A DNA stretch of 64,000 bases, from assembly GCA_009363875.1 (NCBI GenBank), contig CM018692.1, positions 90,858,137 through 90,922,136 on the forward strand, read 5' to 3'. Shown piece by piece: positions 10,368-20,638 of this stretch. Within the stretch, counting starts at the first letter, position 1, and each line of letters starts with the position of its first letter. The notes under the pieces were generated by a model. That model did no database searches. It saw only the letters and a program-made list of their open reading frames with translations, and was not told the origin of the DNA. Both the position numbers and the translations under genes were made by a program. This stretch comes from Mikania micrantha (taxonomy: Eukaryota > Streptophyta > Magnoliopsida > Asterales > Asteraceae).

Positions 10368-11466
10368 TGTGGTATCAAAGGGATATGCTGATTAATCGAT
10401 TCATAATCTAGAGTTGAAATCAAAAACCTTAAAACCACGTTTTAAAAACAATGAAATGAATAATCCCCTTATTTTTGGATGAAATCAAAATACAAATTGG
10501 TTAAAAATTTAGAAGGATCTTACTGTAAAATTAAATTTTTCGGATGAAATAGAGAACTAATGTTCTCTACCTAGAATAGAGGTCCTCTATCGAGATCTCG
10601 GCTAAATACCGAGAATGAAAGTTCTCATACTTAGAACTCAGCTATGACCAAGAACTAAAATTCTCCACTGAGAACTCGACTAAAACCAAGAGCTAAAATT
10701 GTTAGACCAAGAATTATGTCTCAGACCAAGAACAAACTTTCTCACCGAAAACTGTTCCTAACCAAGAACTCAGTTCCCTTACCGAAAACTCAGTTCCCTA
10801 CCAAGAATAGTTCCTTTTCAATTTTTTTTTGTTTTCTTGGGGCTCCGCCCCGAACAATTTGATCCGTGCTAACAAGGGTCTAAGATATAAATAAGTTGTT
10901 TTGTTAAAACCTTCTACCGGGAAGCCATGGATTTTTGAGTTTTCGCCATTGGTTACTGATTGAGCCACTGGATTAAACTATTATGTTTTACAAAACCTTA
11001 AATATAAAAACTTGCTTAAACTTAATAACACTTGTTTCACTCCTGCCCAAAGGTGATGTGTCACATCTTATTATTCGAGTCCTAATAAGCATTGTCACTT
11101 AATTGTGTATATCCATAAACATTATATATTCACATGACATTTTGCCTTAAAGCATAAATGTTTCACTTTTCCACAAAGGTGATGTGTTACATCTATGTTT
11201 GCAAACTTAACATGTGCATAATGCTTATAATGTCTCACTTCTGCCCAAAGGTGATGTGTTACATTCCTAATGCTCGTCTTATTTTTTAATTAATTGCTCC
11301 TAATACTTAAATGAATGGTTCTTATCCAAAGTGAAAGTCAATTGCCTAAGTAGAACTTAATCATGTCTATTACTTTGATGTTATAGTATACTTTTATCAC
11401 AAATTTATAATGGTCCTCATATATGTCTGTCTATCTTAGATCTAAGTTACCCCATAAATCATTTAA
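10368..11466 (+). mobile_element. Non-coding internal region after decayed LTR
   Basis: No gag-pol can be read. At 10560-10815 there are many degenerate copies of ACCAAGAACT / ACCGAAAACT / GAACTCAGTTCCC. A GGGGCTCCGCCCCGAAC palindrome sits at about 10840-10856. Three copies of CCAAAGGTGATGTGT, each in a longer TTTCACTTCTGCC... context, occur near 11047, 11175 and 11245. This looks like a non-autonomous large retrotransposon derivative. Confidence 0.4.
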
Positions 11467-13693
11467 TGTGACACCCCGTAATTTCCAGGTCAGCTTCTAT
11501 TTTAATTTAATATTTATTTAATTGATAATTGCATACGTGGCACTAAATTAGTTTAATTTAGTGTGACATGTGGCACGACAGTACAAACACTGTTGCAAAC
11601 AAGATAATTCGGTGAATTATCGCAACACGCACACACGTGTCTAACAAAATACGAACGTTGGTGAACGTTTAAAAAATCGTGTAACTAAGCACTAGTAACA
11701 TCACGAAACACTCAAACGCTGAACTAGATAGTTCAAATAATGCCAAACAATGTTCCATAATCAAGAAAACGTCGAAAACGAGCCAAACCATCGAAATTGG
11801 TCAAAATGGGCTCAACCGGGATCCTTCGCGGTACGCCAAGGACCCCAGAGTGGGTCTCGGGGGTACGCGAAGGATGGGCGGGGGAATTTGAATCCCGAAA
11901 TTCATTACGGTACGCCAAGCCCTTTGGGAACCTTCTTGGCGGTACGCGACGACATCCAGATGCCAAATCTTTATAAAACCAAGACAAATCAGTTCCTATC
12001 CTACTCTCATCATTTCACCCAAGCCCAGACGTTTTCTTCTCAGTTGTTTCTCCCCAAATCCACCTGCAAACGCCCTAGAACATAATCACCATTGAAGGAC
12101 CACCATTGAAGCTTGAAGCTTGGAGACCTTGAAGGAAGGTTTGGACGAACTTGAACATCATCACCATCACCTCATTCCTGCCAAACACTGATGTCTAGGG
12201 GATTCAAGGAGCTGTTCAATCACCATCTTAGCATTCTTGGAACTATATGAGGTAAATCCATGGCTAACTTGCATCCTTCACACCTTAAACCACACATGCA
12301 AGGCATGAAACACACATGCAAGCACCCCAGCCTCACATGCACGAAATTTTGATGATTTGAATATGAGTTTGATGATCTTGCTACTGATTTTGATGATCTA
12401 GAATGATCTAATGGAGTATTTTGATGGTAAATGATGATCCATGGTGATGTGGATGTGCCATGATGCCTAACTTGTTCTCAGATGTTAAAATGATCATTTT
12501 TATTGACATGCATGCATGATCTAATGATATCTAAATGATTTTGAATGTTTATGAATGATTATTTGAGTTGTGTGAGAGGTTACAATGGATTAGATAGTGA
12601 TTTATGGTTATTTTGTGCCTATTTACTAAATATAGTAACTTTATTTGTGCAAATCCCATTAGAAGAGGTAATATGAATATGCATGAACTTTGAAATGGTG
12701 ATATATGATTAAAATGATGAATTGTTTGCTAAATGTTTCTATAATTAGAAACTTTTGTGGTGAATAATGTGCAAATAGAATGATTTTAGGATATAGTGTG
12801 GTTGATTAATGACATGATTGATGTTATGAACAAGTTGTAGGTGATTTGATTTTATTAAACTTGAATTTTTACAAACTTTCAAATTTTAGAAACTTTGTTT
12901 GATGAAATCATGAAATTGAAATGCAAGACTTGAATTATCATGATAACTAGCTTAGAATGATACGATATGACTATTGTGTGATAAGTTATGTGACTCTTGA
13001 TGTTAATCATGCTAAACATAAAAACTTTCTAATTTAGTAAACTTTAATTTCTAAAAACGGTTTATGTGTATATTTGATCACATGTGATGACGTGTTATGT
13101 GCTAACATGATCACGTAGGATTAACGAGCATGTTAGAATCATTAAAATGAAACATGTTGTGAACTTTCTAAAAATGGAAACTTACTATGAACATTAAGTT
13201 GTCCAAAAACGTAAATCATGTGTTTTACGCGCTATGTGCACGAATCACGAATGTTACACGAACTCTAAACCGACACACGGTTCGGCAACGGGTCGTTGAC
13301 TTGACATTGTCAAACACGATCAAACACGGACGAGCACATTCAATATGGACCAACATGGACAAACATAACTGCCAAGGGTTGTTGAGCACAAACACGAACA
13401 CGAACATGAAACACAGTCACATACACGAACTCATGTAAGCTATACGATATTGGTTACCGGTGAACGAGTCACCTGAAGCAAACCGGAGCTTACGCAGTCT
13501 TTACCTGATCACTAAGTTGAGTTTACGGCCCCTCTTTAACTTTTTGCAAACTTTCAAAATAGTGGGAGAATACTTGTTAAATCGAGTCAAACATTATTAC
13601 TTGTACAAACATTTGTGTATGCTGGTTATTAGACAAACAATAAGTGTTGTATCGTAACAAAGCCCTCGCACAGTCTTAGCATTAATGTATAAG
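11467..13693 (+). mobile_element. Truncated LTR, element E5 (plus)
   Basis: Begins TGTGACACCCCGTAATTTCC, a typical Ty3/gypsy LTR start. A TATAAAA box is at 11972-11978, followed by a C/T-rich TCATCATTTCACCCAAGCCC leader. At 11828-11950 the motif GGTACGC(C/G)A occurs four times. The sequence stops at 13693, where E3's LTR begins, with no CA end or primer site, so the rest of E5 is missing or lies outside. ORFs inside it are short and featureless. Confidence 0.6.
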
Positions 13694-15392
13694 TGTCACA
13701 CCCCGACCGATGGAGGAATATGTCGGGGCGCAAGTTCGACAGTTACATTTGCATTGCTAAGACATTGATTTCAATTTAGCTAGGTCACTAATTCTTATCC
13801 TATATCTTCATCATGCTTCCTTATCCTGTTACACATGTAAAATAGAGTTTGTCAACTATTTGCATAGTTGGTGAGTTCACACACTAAGTTTAAATAATAA
13901 GTATAAAAAGGATGCCAACTATAGCCTAACTAGACAATGTATTATAAGCATAACATATATACAAGTTTGAATAAATAGAATGAATGAATGAATGAATAAC
14001 ATAACAATAGGTTGTGTCCAAACAAGTATCCATCCAAACTATTAATTCAAGTATGACCATACTTTAAATTTACATTTGTATTTCAATAAGTTTGGTAAGT
14101 GTACTTTTCACCTTTTTCACACAATGACAAAAGCCAATGCGAAGATGGTATCTAACACATCTTAGGCTACTAAGTACTAGCTTGCTTGGCTGGCAACACA
14201 CATAGAATCAACACATTGTATAAGCATAACATCTAACACATAAGGCTGACCAGGACTAAGGCTTGCATCGTAGATTAAATGAATAATATAATGAACAAAG
14301 TTTGAATAAGACATGTGTAACATCTAAAAAACAAAATACATAAAAGGGAGTGTGAAGAAACTCACTTGATTGAATGCTTAGCTAGTCCACAATCCTTGAT
14401 TAATGAATGAAGAAGTAAGACTATCTACTCACCCTAAAGTTTGAGTAACAAGTCTTAGCATCCTATAATTTAATTTCGAGATCTTAGAACTAGGCATCCG
14501 AATGGAAGTCCTGTTCGAATTAATCTATGTTTCAATGGATAGGTTGGAATATTTATTAAATAATATTCCCACAATATTGAATAATAAATAAAATATTCCT
14601 TTATTCATCTATCAATATTGTTAATTGTATAAATAAACTAGAATGATGCTTAGATAATATTTATAAATATTCCTATAAGTTTGTATAACAAATAAAATAG
14701 AATATTGAATGTTTTATTCAACTATTATTTTGTATTTGAAAATTCTATGATTAATGTTTGAATACTATTCCATCCATTTCTTTTATAAAATTTTATTGTA
14801 ATAAAATGTATGAATTTATAAATAGTTGTTTAGAATATATATTTATTTTAGAGCATTTAAGAGTGATTTATTTGTGATAAATGTAACACTTAGTTTTATA
14901 ATTTATTTAGACTTTTGTTAAAGAACTATTTAAAATCACTTTAGATTATTTCAAATCATCATTTTTTTTAAATAATCTTTATGTCAAGTTCAAAATTTTA
15001 ATCGTAATATTTTATATAAGTTTTGAACACTAATAGGTATATATATTACAGATATTATTTTGTTTTTTCTAATAGTTAACTGCATATAAAAAGGTTTCAG
15101 TATGTTTTATGAAAATAGGAAATATTTTTTACGCATAAATTAGTTTCATAATAGAAATTAACTTATATCCTTTTCATAATTTATTTAAACTTTCAAAGAA
15201 TATATAAATATGTATTTTAGGATTTTTAAAATTATTTTTATAAAAAAATATGGATGGAAAGAGGAGAAAGATACACCAAACCGGTTTTTTATGTAACTGG
15301 CAAGACTCGAACCCGGAACCATTCAATTCAACCAACAATGACTTACCACTAGGCTGAAGAGCTTTTGGTCCTACTATCAATGTGCTATTAGT
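13694..15392 (-). mobile_element. Element E3: LTR 3' part (minus), interrupted by E1
   Basis: Starts on the plus strand as TGTCACACCCCGACCGATGG, the inverted 3' end of a minus-strand LTR. The same 36 bases (with small changes) recur at 48360-48395 directly after a primer site, so this is E3's 3' LTR and that is its 5' LTR. CCCCGAC/GTCGGGG (13701-13728) and CAACTAT/ATAGTTG (13853-13870) form hairpins at the positions also used in E1 and E2. Sequence continues past E1 at 28851. The junction between LTR and internal region is not identifiable. Confidence 0.65.
15255..15375 (-). mobile_element. tRNA-derived SINE-like head
   Basis: On the minus strand it reads AGCCTAGTGGTAAGTCATTG (A-box-like), then about 30 bases, then GGTTCCGGGTTCGAGTCTTG (B-box-like GGTTCGAGTCT). 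The following sequence becomes A/T-rich. This resembles the 5' part of a plant tRNA-derived SINE. No poly-A end or target duplication could be fixed, and it ends about 20 bases from the E1 insertion site. Confidence 0.45.
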
Positions 15393-15570
15393 TGTAACAT
15401 TTGTACATTTAGTCATGGTAGTTGTGAACAGTGTTAGAACAAATGTGCTTTCATATCAAATCAGTCAATGTGATTCATGTGTTCATTATGTGCTTGTGTG
15501 TTAGGATCTTTATTATTTAGGAACAAGTATATATTATCTATTTACAGTCGAGTTCGCTAGGCAAGAACAG

Positions 15571-15673
15571 TATCGTATTATATCGAAACATTAGTGGGAC
15601 GGCGTCAGGTACAGCAGGTAGCTGGAATCTGGGGTATGCCCTATACATATACTGCGTTCGGTGTAATGGGATA
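15571..15673 (+). repeat. TATA-hairpin module, E1 5' LTR
   Basis: Closing arms TATCGTATTATATCGAAAC and GCGTTCGGTGTAATGGGATA pair over about 18 positions, several as G.U on this strand. The core has GTGGGACGGCG, then GGGGTATGCCCTATACATA. Same layout as modules in E2, E4 and the solo LTR. The 3' LTR copy is at 25380-25482, where changes (GCGTTTGGTG) keep most pairs. Confidence 0.75.
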
Positions 15674-16057
15674 GTGTTAGGGCGTAGTGTTGAGACGAAT
15701 ATTATGACAATTAATTTAACAAGAATCGTAATACGTAAGAGAGACTGAGTAGAGTTATGGGTGACGATCCATAATAATACGAATGTTGAACTTATAATTA
15801 TGATTAAACGCCTTAACATTTTATACGATCGAAAAACGTACGCGATTGCGGGTATACACGTAATTGTATCTGTTTAACGATTTGTCAACACACGAAGAGT
15901 AAAAATAATTAAATATTTATTATTTTACATTTTTACAATTTTGAAACTCATCAAAATGATGAGAATTATAATCCTTTATTTAAAACCGCGTAAAATACGC
16001 GTTACACGACTAAAACGCGAACCGAGCGACTGAAACGGACCCGAATACCACGCGGGC

Positions 16058-16064
16058 TATAAAA
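16058..16064 (+). promoter_or_regulatory. E1 LTR TATA box
   Basis: TATAAAA, about 665 bases into the LTR, followed about 50 bases later by a CT-rich block. The other LTRs in the window also have a TATA box followed by a CT-rich block (CT dinucleotides in sense), which suggests transcription starts just downstream of this box. The 3' LTR copy is at 25867-25873. Confidence 0.65.
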
Positions 16065-16439
16065 GCCTTGAAAGAGGCCATTTTCTCATTTATTCCACCA
16101 ACAACCACTCCTCTCTCTACAAAATTCGTCCAAGCCACTCTCTCTCTAAAAACCGAACTTCAAACGCGCGTATCTCCTTCGTTTCTCAACGGATTTTGGT
16201 GTTCTTGGCGCCCACGCGAAGCTCTCGACATTCCCTACACGAAAGTACAAGTGATCTGAAGATTTGTCCGGCCAAAAACGAGGTATGCTCGAATGAAAAA
16301 TCTGGAAAATAGGGTTTTCGTGGGTTTTTGTTCAAACCCGACACCTAGCCGATTCTTGCACAACCCTTTCTGGTTTCGCACCTATAGCAACCTTCCTTGA
16401 TGTTAAAGCAACTTAGATCGTGGCCTAGAGATGAGGATT

Positions 16440-16995
16440 CGATGAAGGTGAGGATGAAAGTTGACAGGTTCGGTGGTGGTTAGGGAGCCGAACCCTAAGG
16501 GATCCAACGAACCTTCATGCTAATGAACATCTAGGCGAACCCTCATCCACTTGAGCCGAACCCTATGGAACATCACGAACCCTGCATGGTTCGTTGAAGT
16601 GTCAGCCGAATCTTCATTTCATGGCCGAACCCTATCAAGACCTAGCGAACCTGTGCCACGTCAACGAACCCATGAGGATGCCACGAACCTCTGTATACAT
16701 ACAGCGAACCATAGGTTTGTCACCTTAGACCAACGAACCTTGTATGGTGGCGAACCATGCATAGACAACGAACCTTGCATGAAGCCTAATCAGCCTAACC
16801 TTCAAGCTTGTATGGGCGAACCTAGGGTGTCTTTCATTAGCCGAACCCTAGTATTCAATAGTGGACCACGCCTTTGTAACTCTATGCAGTTTCCGAGCCC
16901 TATCATCAGTTAATGGTTTCATGACCACGAACCTTATTCTTTCAAAGGAGCCGAACCTTCAACCATGGCAGCCATAGGTTCGCTGCCATGGTGTG
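16440..16995 (+). repeat. CGAACC-rich tract in E1 LTR
   Basis: About 17 copies of CGAACC, mostly as GCCGAACCCTA, ACGAACCTT or GCGAACC, spaced roughly 15-40 bases with unrelated bases between, plus GGTTCG in the opposite sense. It lies after the TATA box and so would be in the transcript. It is not a tandem repeat of one unit. The 3' LTR copy is at about 26285-26790. E2 and the solo LTR carry the same motif in their transcribed LTR part. Confidence 0.85.
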
Positions 16996-19042
16996 GGAGC
17001 CATGGGTGTTTCGGCCCAACTCAATTCTAACCGGCCCAACCCAATTAGCAATTGGCCCCATAGATCAAACCAAGCCCAATTGAGTTGTAACGACCCATTA
17101 TGATCTTTAATTGATCCAACATTATCCTTGATATTTTACATGGCCCATAAATATAAGGGTTGGCCCAATATCACCTCCAATTGGCCATTGTTAACCTAAG
17201 AGGCCATGGACCTCTACTTAAGCCTATAGTAGTTTTATGGGCTTAAGGCCCATTGTGTGGCCCACAAGCTTAAGGTAATTGTGAATTGATCGTAATTGGT
17301 TTAAGTTGCAACTTAACCTAATTAGAGGATCAAGTCACAATCACAAAGACTTAAAACACTTGAACATATTTGCATATTTTTCATATTGATCAATGGTTAT
17401 CAAACATTATCAAGACTTGTCATGTTATGCATAACAAATTGTTCATAAAATATCATGACACACTGGTTTCTATCATCAATTATCAAACAAGTAACATAAT
17501 CATGACTTTCATGTTTTCACAACAATCATAATCATGAGATCAAGTAATCATGAGTTAAATCCAGTTCAAGTTAACACAAGTCAAGCAAGGAATCAAAGTC
17601 TTTACAACTATAAATCTTATATCTTATGTATGATTACAATGATATAGGAACCAGTTAGAAGTCCTGTTTGCTACTTGCTAATTGTTATAGTTCAGAGTCT
17701 ACTGCAGACAGGTGAGAACATTAGCCCCTCTTTTTACTGTTTTTACAACTGTTTTGGGGTGGAACACGTGATCAAATACTCTTACTTCAATCATATTACA
17801 TGATACATGTTTATGTTACTTTATAAGCATTACAGGTTCACTCTAGAAATCCAAGGGATTTCTCAATTGTTTTCAAAGGAGTTATCAACCGTTTATAATG
17901 GTTTTATCAACTGTTTAACATTTTCTACTAAAAAGGTTTTAGAGAAGTTCTTTCAACTATTTATATCAGTTTTTACTCAAATGGTTTTATAAATGACGGA
18001 CACTTTTAAATAATGTGACTTATAAACTCTTTTGCTATAAACTCGTGTTTTCGAAAATAATCTTTTATAAACCTTGTTATTATACAAGGACACTATCCTA
18101 TGTACAAAATCAAGGGTTTCAAAACAAGATATTCAATCAATGGTTTTCGCGAAGATGTTCAAACAAAGATTCATTTCATGGTATCCAAACAGAGGATTCA
18201 TTTCATGGTACTCAAACAAGGTTTTCGAATCATGTTATCAAACAAGGCATTAAATCACTGTTTTCTTTTAAAGCAAAGATTAAAAGCATGGTGTCCACTG
18301 TTGTAAACAAACTTATAAACCCATCAAGTTTCGTATTCATTAGCGTTAGTACTGGGTGATCACAACAAGGGAAAGCGGACACATTTGGGCAGGCCGATTT
18401 CTGGAGTTAGCTTTTAAATTTGTTTTATAAACTAACTGCAGATTTCGGTTACGTATGGTTTTATCACTGTTGCTGACTTATTTTCTGACTCCAAACGTAG
18501 TTTGGGACTTGATTATAAGTTGGTTTTCGTGCAAACAGTCTTCGGACTGTTTACACTTCTTTTACATACTTGATGTTAGTTTGGGTTGCAGCTCATCCAT
18601 GTAATTCATTTATTGCTTTAAACATATGCCTTACATTACAAGTTCATGTTTCAAATGTTAAACCTATTGTTCTCACCAACTACTTCTGTAGTTGACAGTT
18701 ACTTTTCACGTGTTTCAGGTAATCAGGTGTAAGACATTCTAAGGACAACTAAGGAGACCGCTTAAGATAGAACAAGATGAAGAAACATGCTAGGATGGAT
18801 TTAGAAACACACTAAAATCCTAGTTTAATTGTCTTGTTTGATGTCTTATTTTGTAAACTATATTTTGGGTCTTTAGTTGTCGTTCTTTTGGTAGATAGAT
18901 TGTCTGTAACTAAACAACTGTCTAAACACTATGAAACATAGTAATCCATTGTGGTTGTTCTTATTCAATACTTGTGCATGATTCAACTGTTCATACGTCA
19001 CCGCGCCGTGGATTCCACACGCGGCGCAGGGGTGTGACAGGT

Positions 19043-19055
19043 TGGTATCAGAGCC
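19043..19055 (+). promoter_or_regulatory. E1 primer binding site
   Basis: TGGTATCAGAGCC, complementary to the 3' end of initiator tRNA-Met, three bases after the LTR end. It primes minus-strand cDNA synthesis. Confidence 0.93.
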
Positions 19056-19057
19056 AA

Positions 19058-19108
19058 GGTTGTAGAGAACTAGGAAAAACCCAATGTTTAATGACCTAGA
19101 CTATAACC
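19058..19108 (+). other. Post-PBS hairpin, E1
   Basis: GGTTGTAG ... CTATAACC closing arms with inner CTAGG / CCTAG, starting three bases after the primer site. The same two-step stem is found after the primer sites of E2, E3 and E4 with different bases. Possibly a packaging, dimerisation or priming-control structure; the function is inferred from position only. Confidence 0.7.
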
Positions 19109-19259
19109 TAAGCTACCCAATAGGACTAAGTGCTATAGGCTTGAGGATACTTAGGATCTAAGTAACTTAAGTAAGCATTAAGTCTACATTAAGCTTGAAA
19201 GATCTTAGGGATACTTTTCTAAGATTAGATATCGAGTCAAGGAATTTGAATCGGAATTC

Positions 19260-19600
19260 TATAATTTTAGAAACCGAATTAAATTTCTCACATATATTCA
19301 TTAAAGGATTTCAGAGGCAAGGGTCTGTATTCTTAGTATCCTTGATATGAAATTCTCACACAGAGTTCATTAAAGGATTCCAGAGGCAAGGATCTGTATT
19401 CTTAGTATCCTTGATCTGAAATTCTCAATCAGAGTTCATTATAGGAATTTAGAGGCAAAGATCTGTATTCTTAGTATCTTTGATCTAAAATCCTTGTCAT
19501 GTTCATCATAGGAATTCAGAGGTCAAGATCTATAATTTTAGAATCTTGGATCTGAAATCCTTGTCATGTTATCATTATCAGGTATTCATTATCATAGGAA
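19260..19600 (+). repeat. ~70-bp tandem repeats in E1 leader
   Basis: About four imperfect units of CAGAGGCAAGG.TCTGTATTCT, TAGTATC(C/T)TTGAT.TGAAAT, then GAGTTCATTA(A/T)AGGA. Non-coding; part of the long leader between the primer site and gag. Confidence 0.75.
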
Positions 19601-19806
19601 CTTTATAACTTAGAATCTGTGTAACAGTATTCTTTAGTTGAAGTTCTCACAGGAGATCATTATACTCAGTACTATAAGTATTGAGAACCTAGGTTAAGTA
19701 ACCTAGGACACACATACTAAAACCCAAGGTTTTAATTTCAAGTAAATTAAGAACCAGGGTTTACACATTCACAATCATAATCAATCAAGAGTTGGAATCT
19801 TAGCTC

Positions 19807-19921
19807 CAAATACAAACGGCGGATTAACGCTGATGTGCTGGGGTAAGTGGTGGGCGGTGAGAGCTAGCCCTATATATAAGCTTATTTCAGTATGTCAGGG
19901 GGAATCCGGCGTTCGTATTTG
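19807..19921 (+). repeat. TATA-hairpin module 1 of E1 leader
   Basis: Arms CAAATACAAACGGCGGATT and AATCCGGCGTTCGTATTTG pair in about 17 of 19 positions, enclosing GTGGTGGGCGG and CCCTATATATAAGC. This is the strongest stem of all copies. It lies about 750 bases after the primer site. Confidence 0.8.
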
Positions 19922-20330
19922 AAGTAAAGATTCGGGAGCAACTGGAATCATTGAACATTAGTCAAACACATGAGATACAAACATTGGTGAATCAAATCAT
20001 GGTGCTATTCAAACTTGGATGAGTCAAACATTGTGTGTGAATCAATCAAGTTGTAAACATCTTTTCAATGTAAACCTTAAGTGAAATTCTTAAGTGATTA
20101 CATCATTAGTACTTACTAACATAGTTTAACAATAACAATGTAGGGCACGCATATGATTTAGTTCTACATGTTAACAACTGTTAGTAAGTGCACACATAAC
20201 ATAATCATAGTTCAATCATGGATTTAATCATAGTTCAAATTGATCAAAGATCATGGGATTCTTAATCAATGGAACATACATGGAAATAAGTACAAACATG
20301 TTGCCAAATGCTAGCAAGGACATGATCGTG

Positions 20331-20420
20331 GTATATCGAAGCGGTGGTGGGATGGCGTCTGGGCTGGCAGTTTGCTTGACCCTTTCGTATGCCCTATATA
20401 TAAGCTATCTTCGGTATATC
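20331..20420 (+). repeat. TATA-hairpin module 2 of E1 leader
   Basis: Arms GTATATCGAAG / CTTCGGTATATC enclose GGTGGTGGGATGGCG and CGTATGCCCTATATATAAGC. It ends about 220 bases before the gag start. ORFs across it are accidental. Confidence 0.8.
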
Positions 20421-20638
20421 GGGAAAGTGTCAGTGTGTAGGTTTGGTGGAGTGAGATCATGGAACATCATACACATTCACGTGAGAAGTATGCTAATGAG
20501 CTGATTGCTTATACGTGTACATGCTCATATTACAATTGAATGATAATACTAGTAGTATGGATATATTACTAATTTTATCATGCAAATTCAATTGTATCCT
20601 TTCTCATGACTGACCCACTTGTGGCTTCTATTCGTAGA

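Larger units (their letters stand above)
15393..19039 (+). repeat. E1 5' LTR (3647 bp)
   Basis: Runs TGTAACATTTGTACATTT ... GCAGGGGTGTGACA. In order it contains: a TATA-hairpin module (15571-15673), TATAAAA at 16058-16064 in a GGGCTATAAAAGCC context, a CT-rich stretch (16105-16150), a CGAACC-rich tract (16440-16995), a hairpin CAACTAC/GTAGTTG at 18677-18694, CTAGGAT/ATCCTAG arms near 18789-18822, and the terminal GC hairpin GCGCCG/CGGCGC (19003-19027). Short ORFs here are not conserved as proteins. Confidence 0.93.

Noticed and set aside
10840..10856. GGGGCTCCGCCCCGAAC considered as a transcription terminator
   Set aside because: A GC palindrome with no adjacent gene; in plants this is not a terminator signal, and similar blocks occur in retrotransposon interiors.
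11733..12085. Overlapping ORFs in the E5 LTR near GGTACGC repeats
   Set aside because: Located over the LTR TATA box and leader; no domain, no second copy to support conservation.
15538..15819. 93-residue minus-strand ORF in both E1 LTRs, hydrophobic start
   Set aside because: Antisense to the element and overlapping the TATA module; no homologue in other LTRs.
16551..16913. 120-residue ORF in the E1 LTR, also present as 142 residues at 26357
   Set aside because: Made of CGAACC words; the two LTR copies differ in length after indels, no domain, and no sign of codon-level conservation.
18015..18359. 114-residue ORF present in both E1 LTRs
   Set aside because: Identical because the LTRs are identical; no counterpart in E2, E4 or the solo LTR, and no recognisable motif.
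20253..20504. 83-residue ORF across the E1 leader module
   Set aside because: Crosses the hairpin module with no domain; the equivalent E2 leader has no such ORF.
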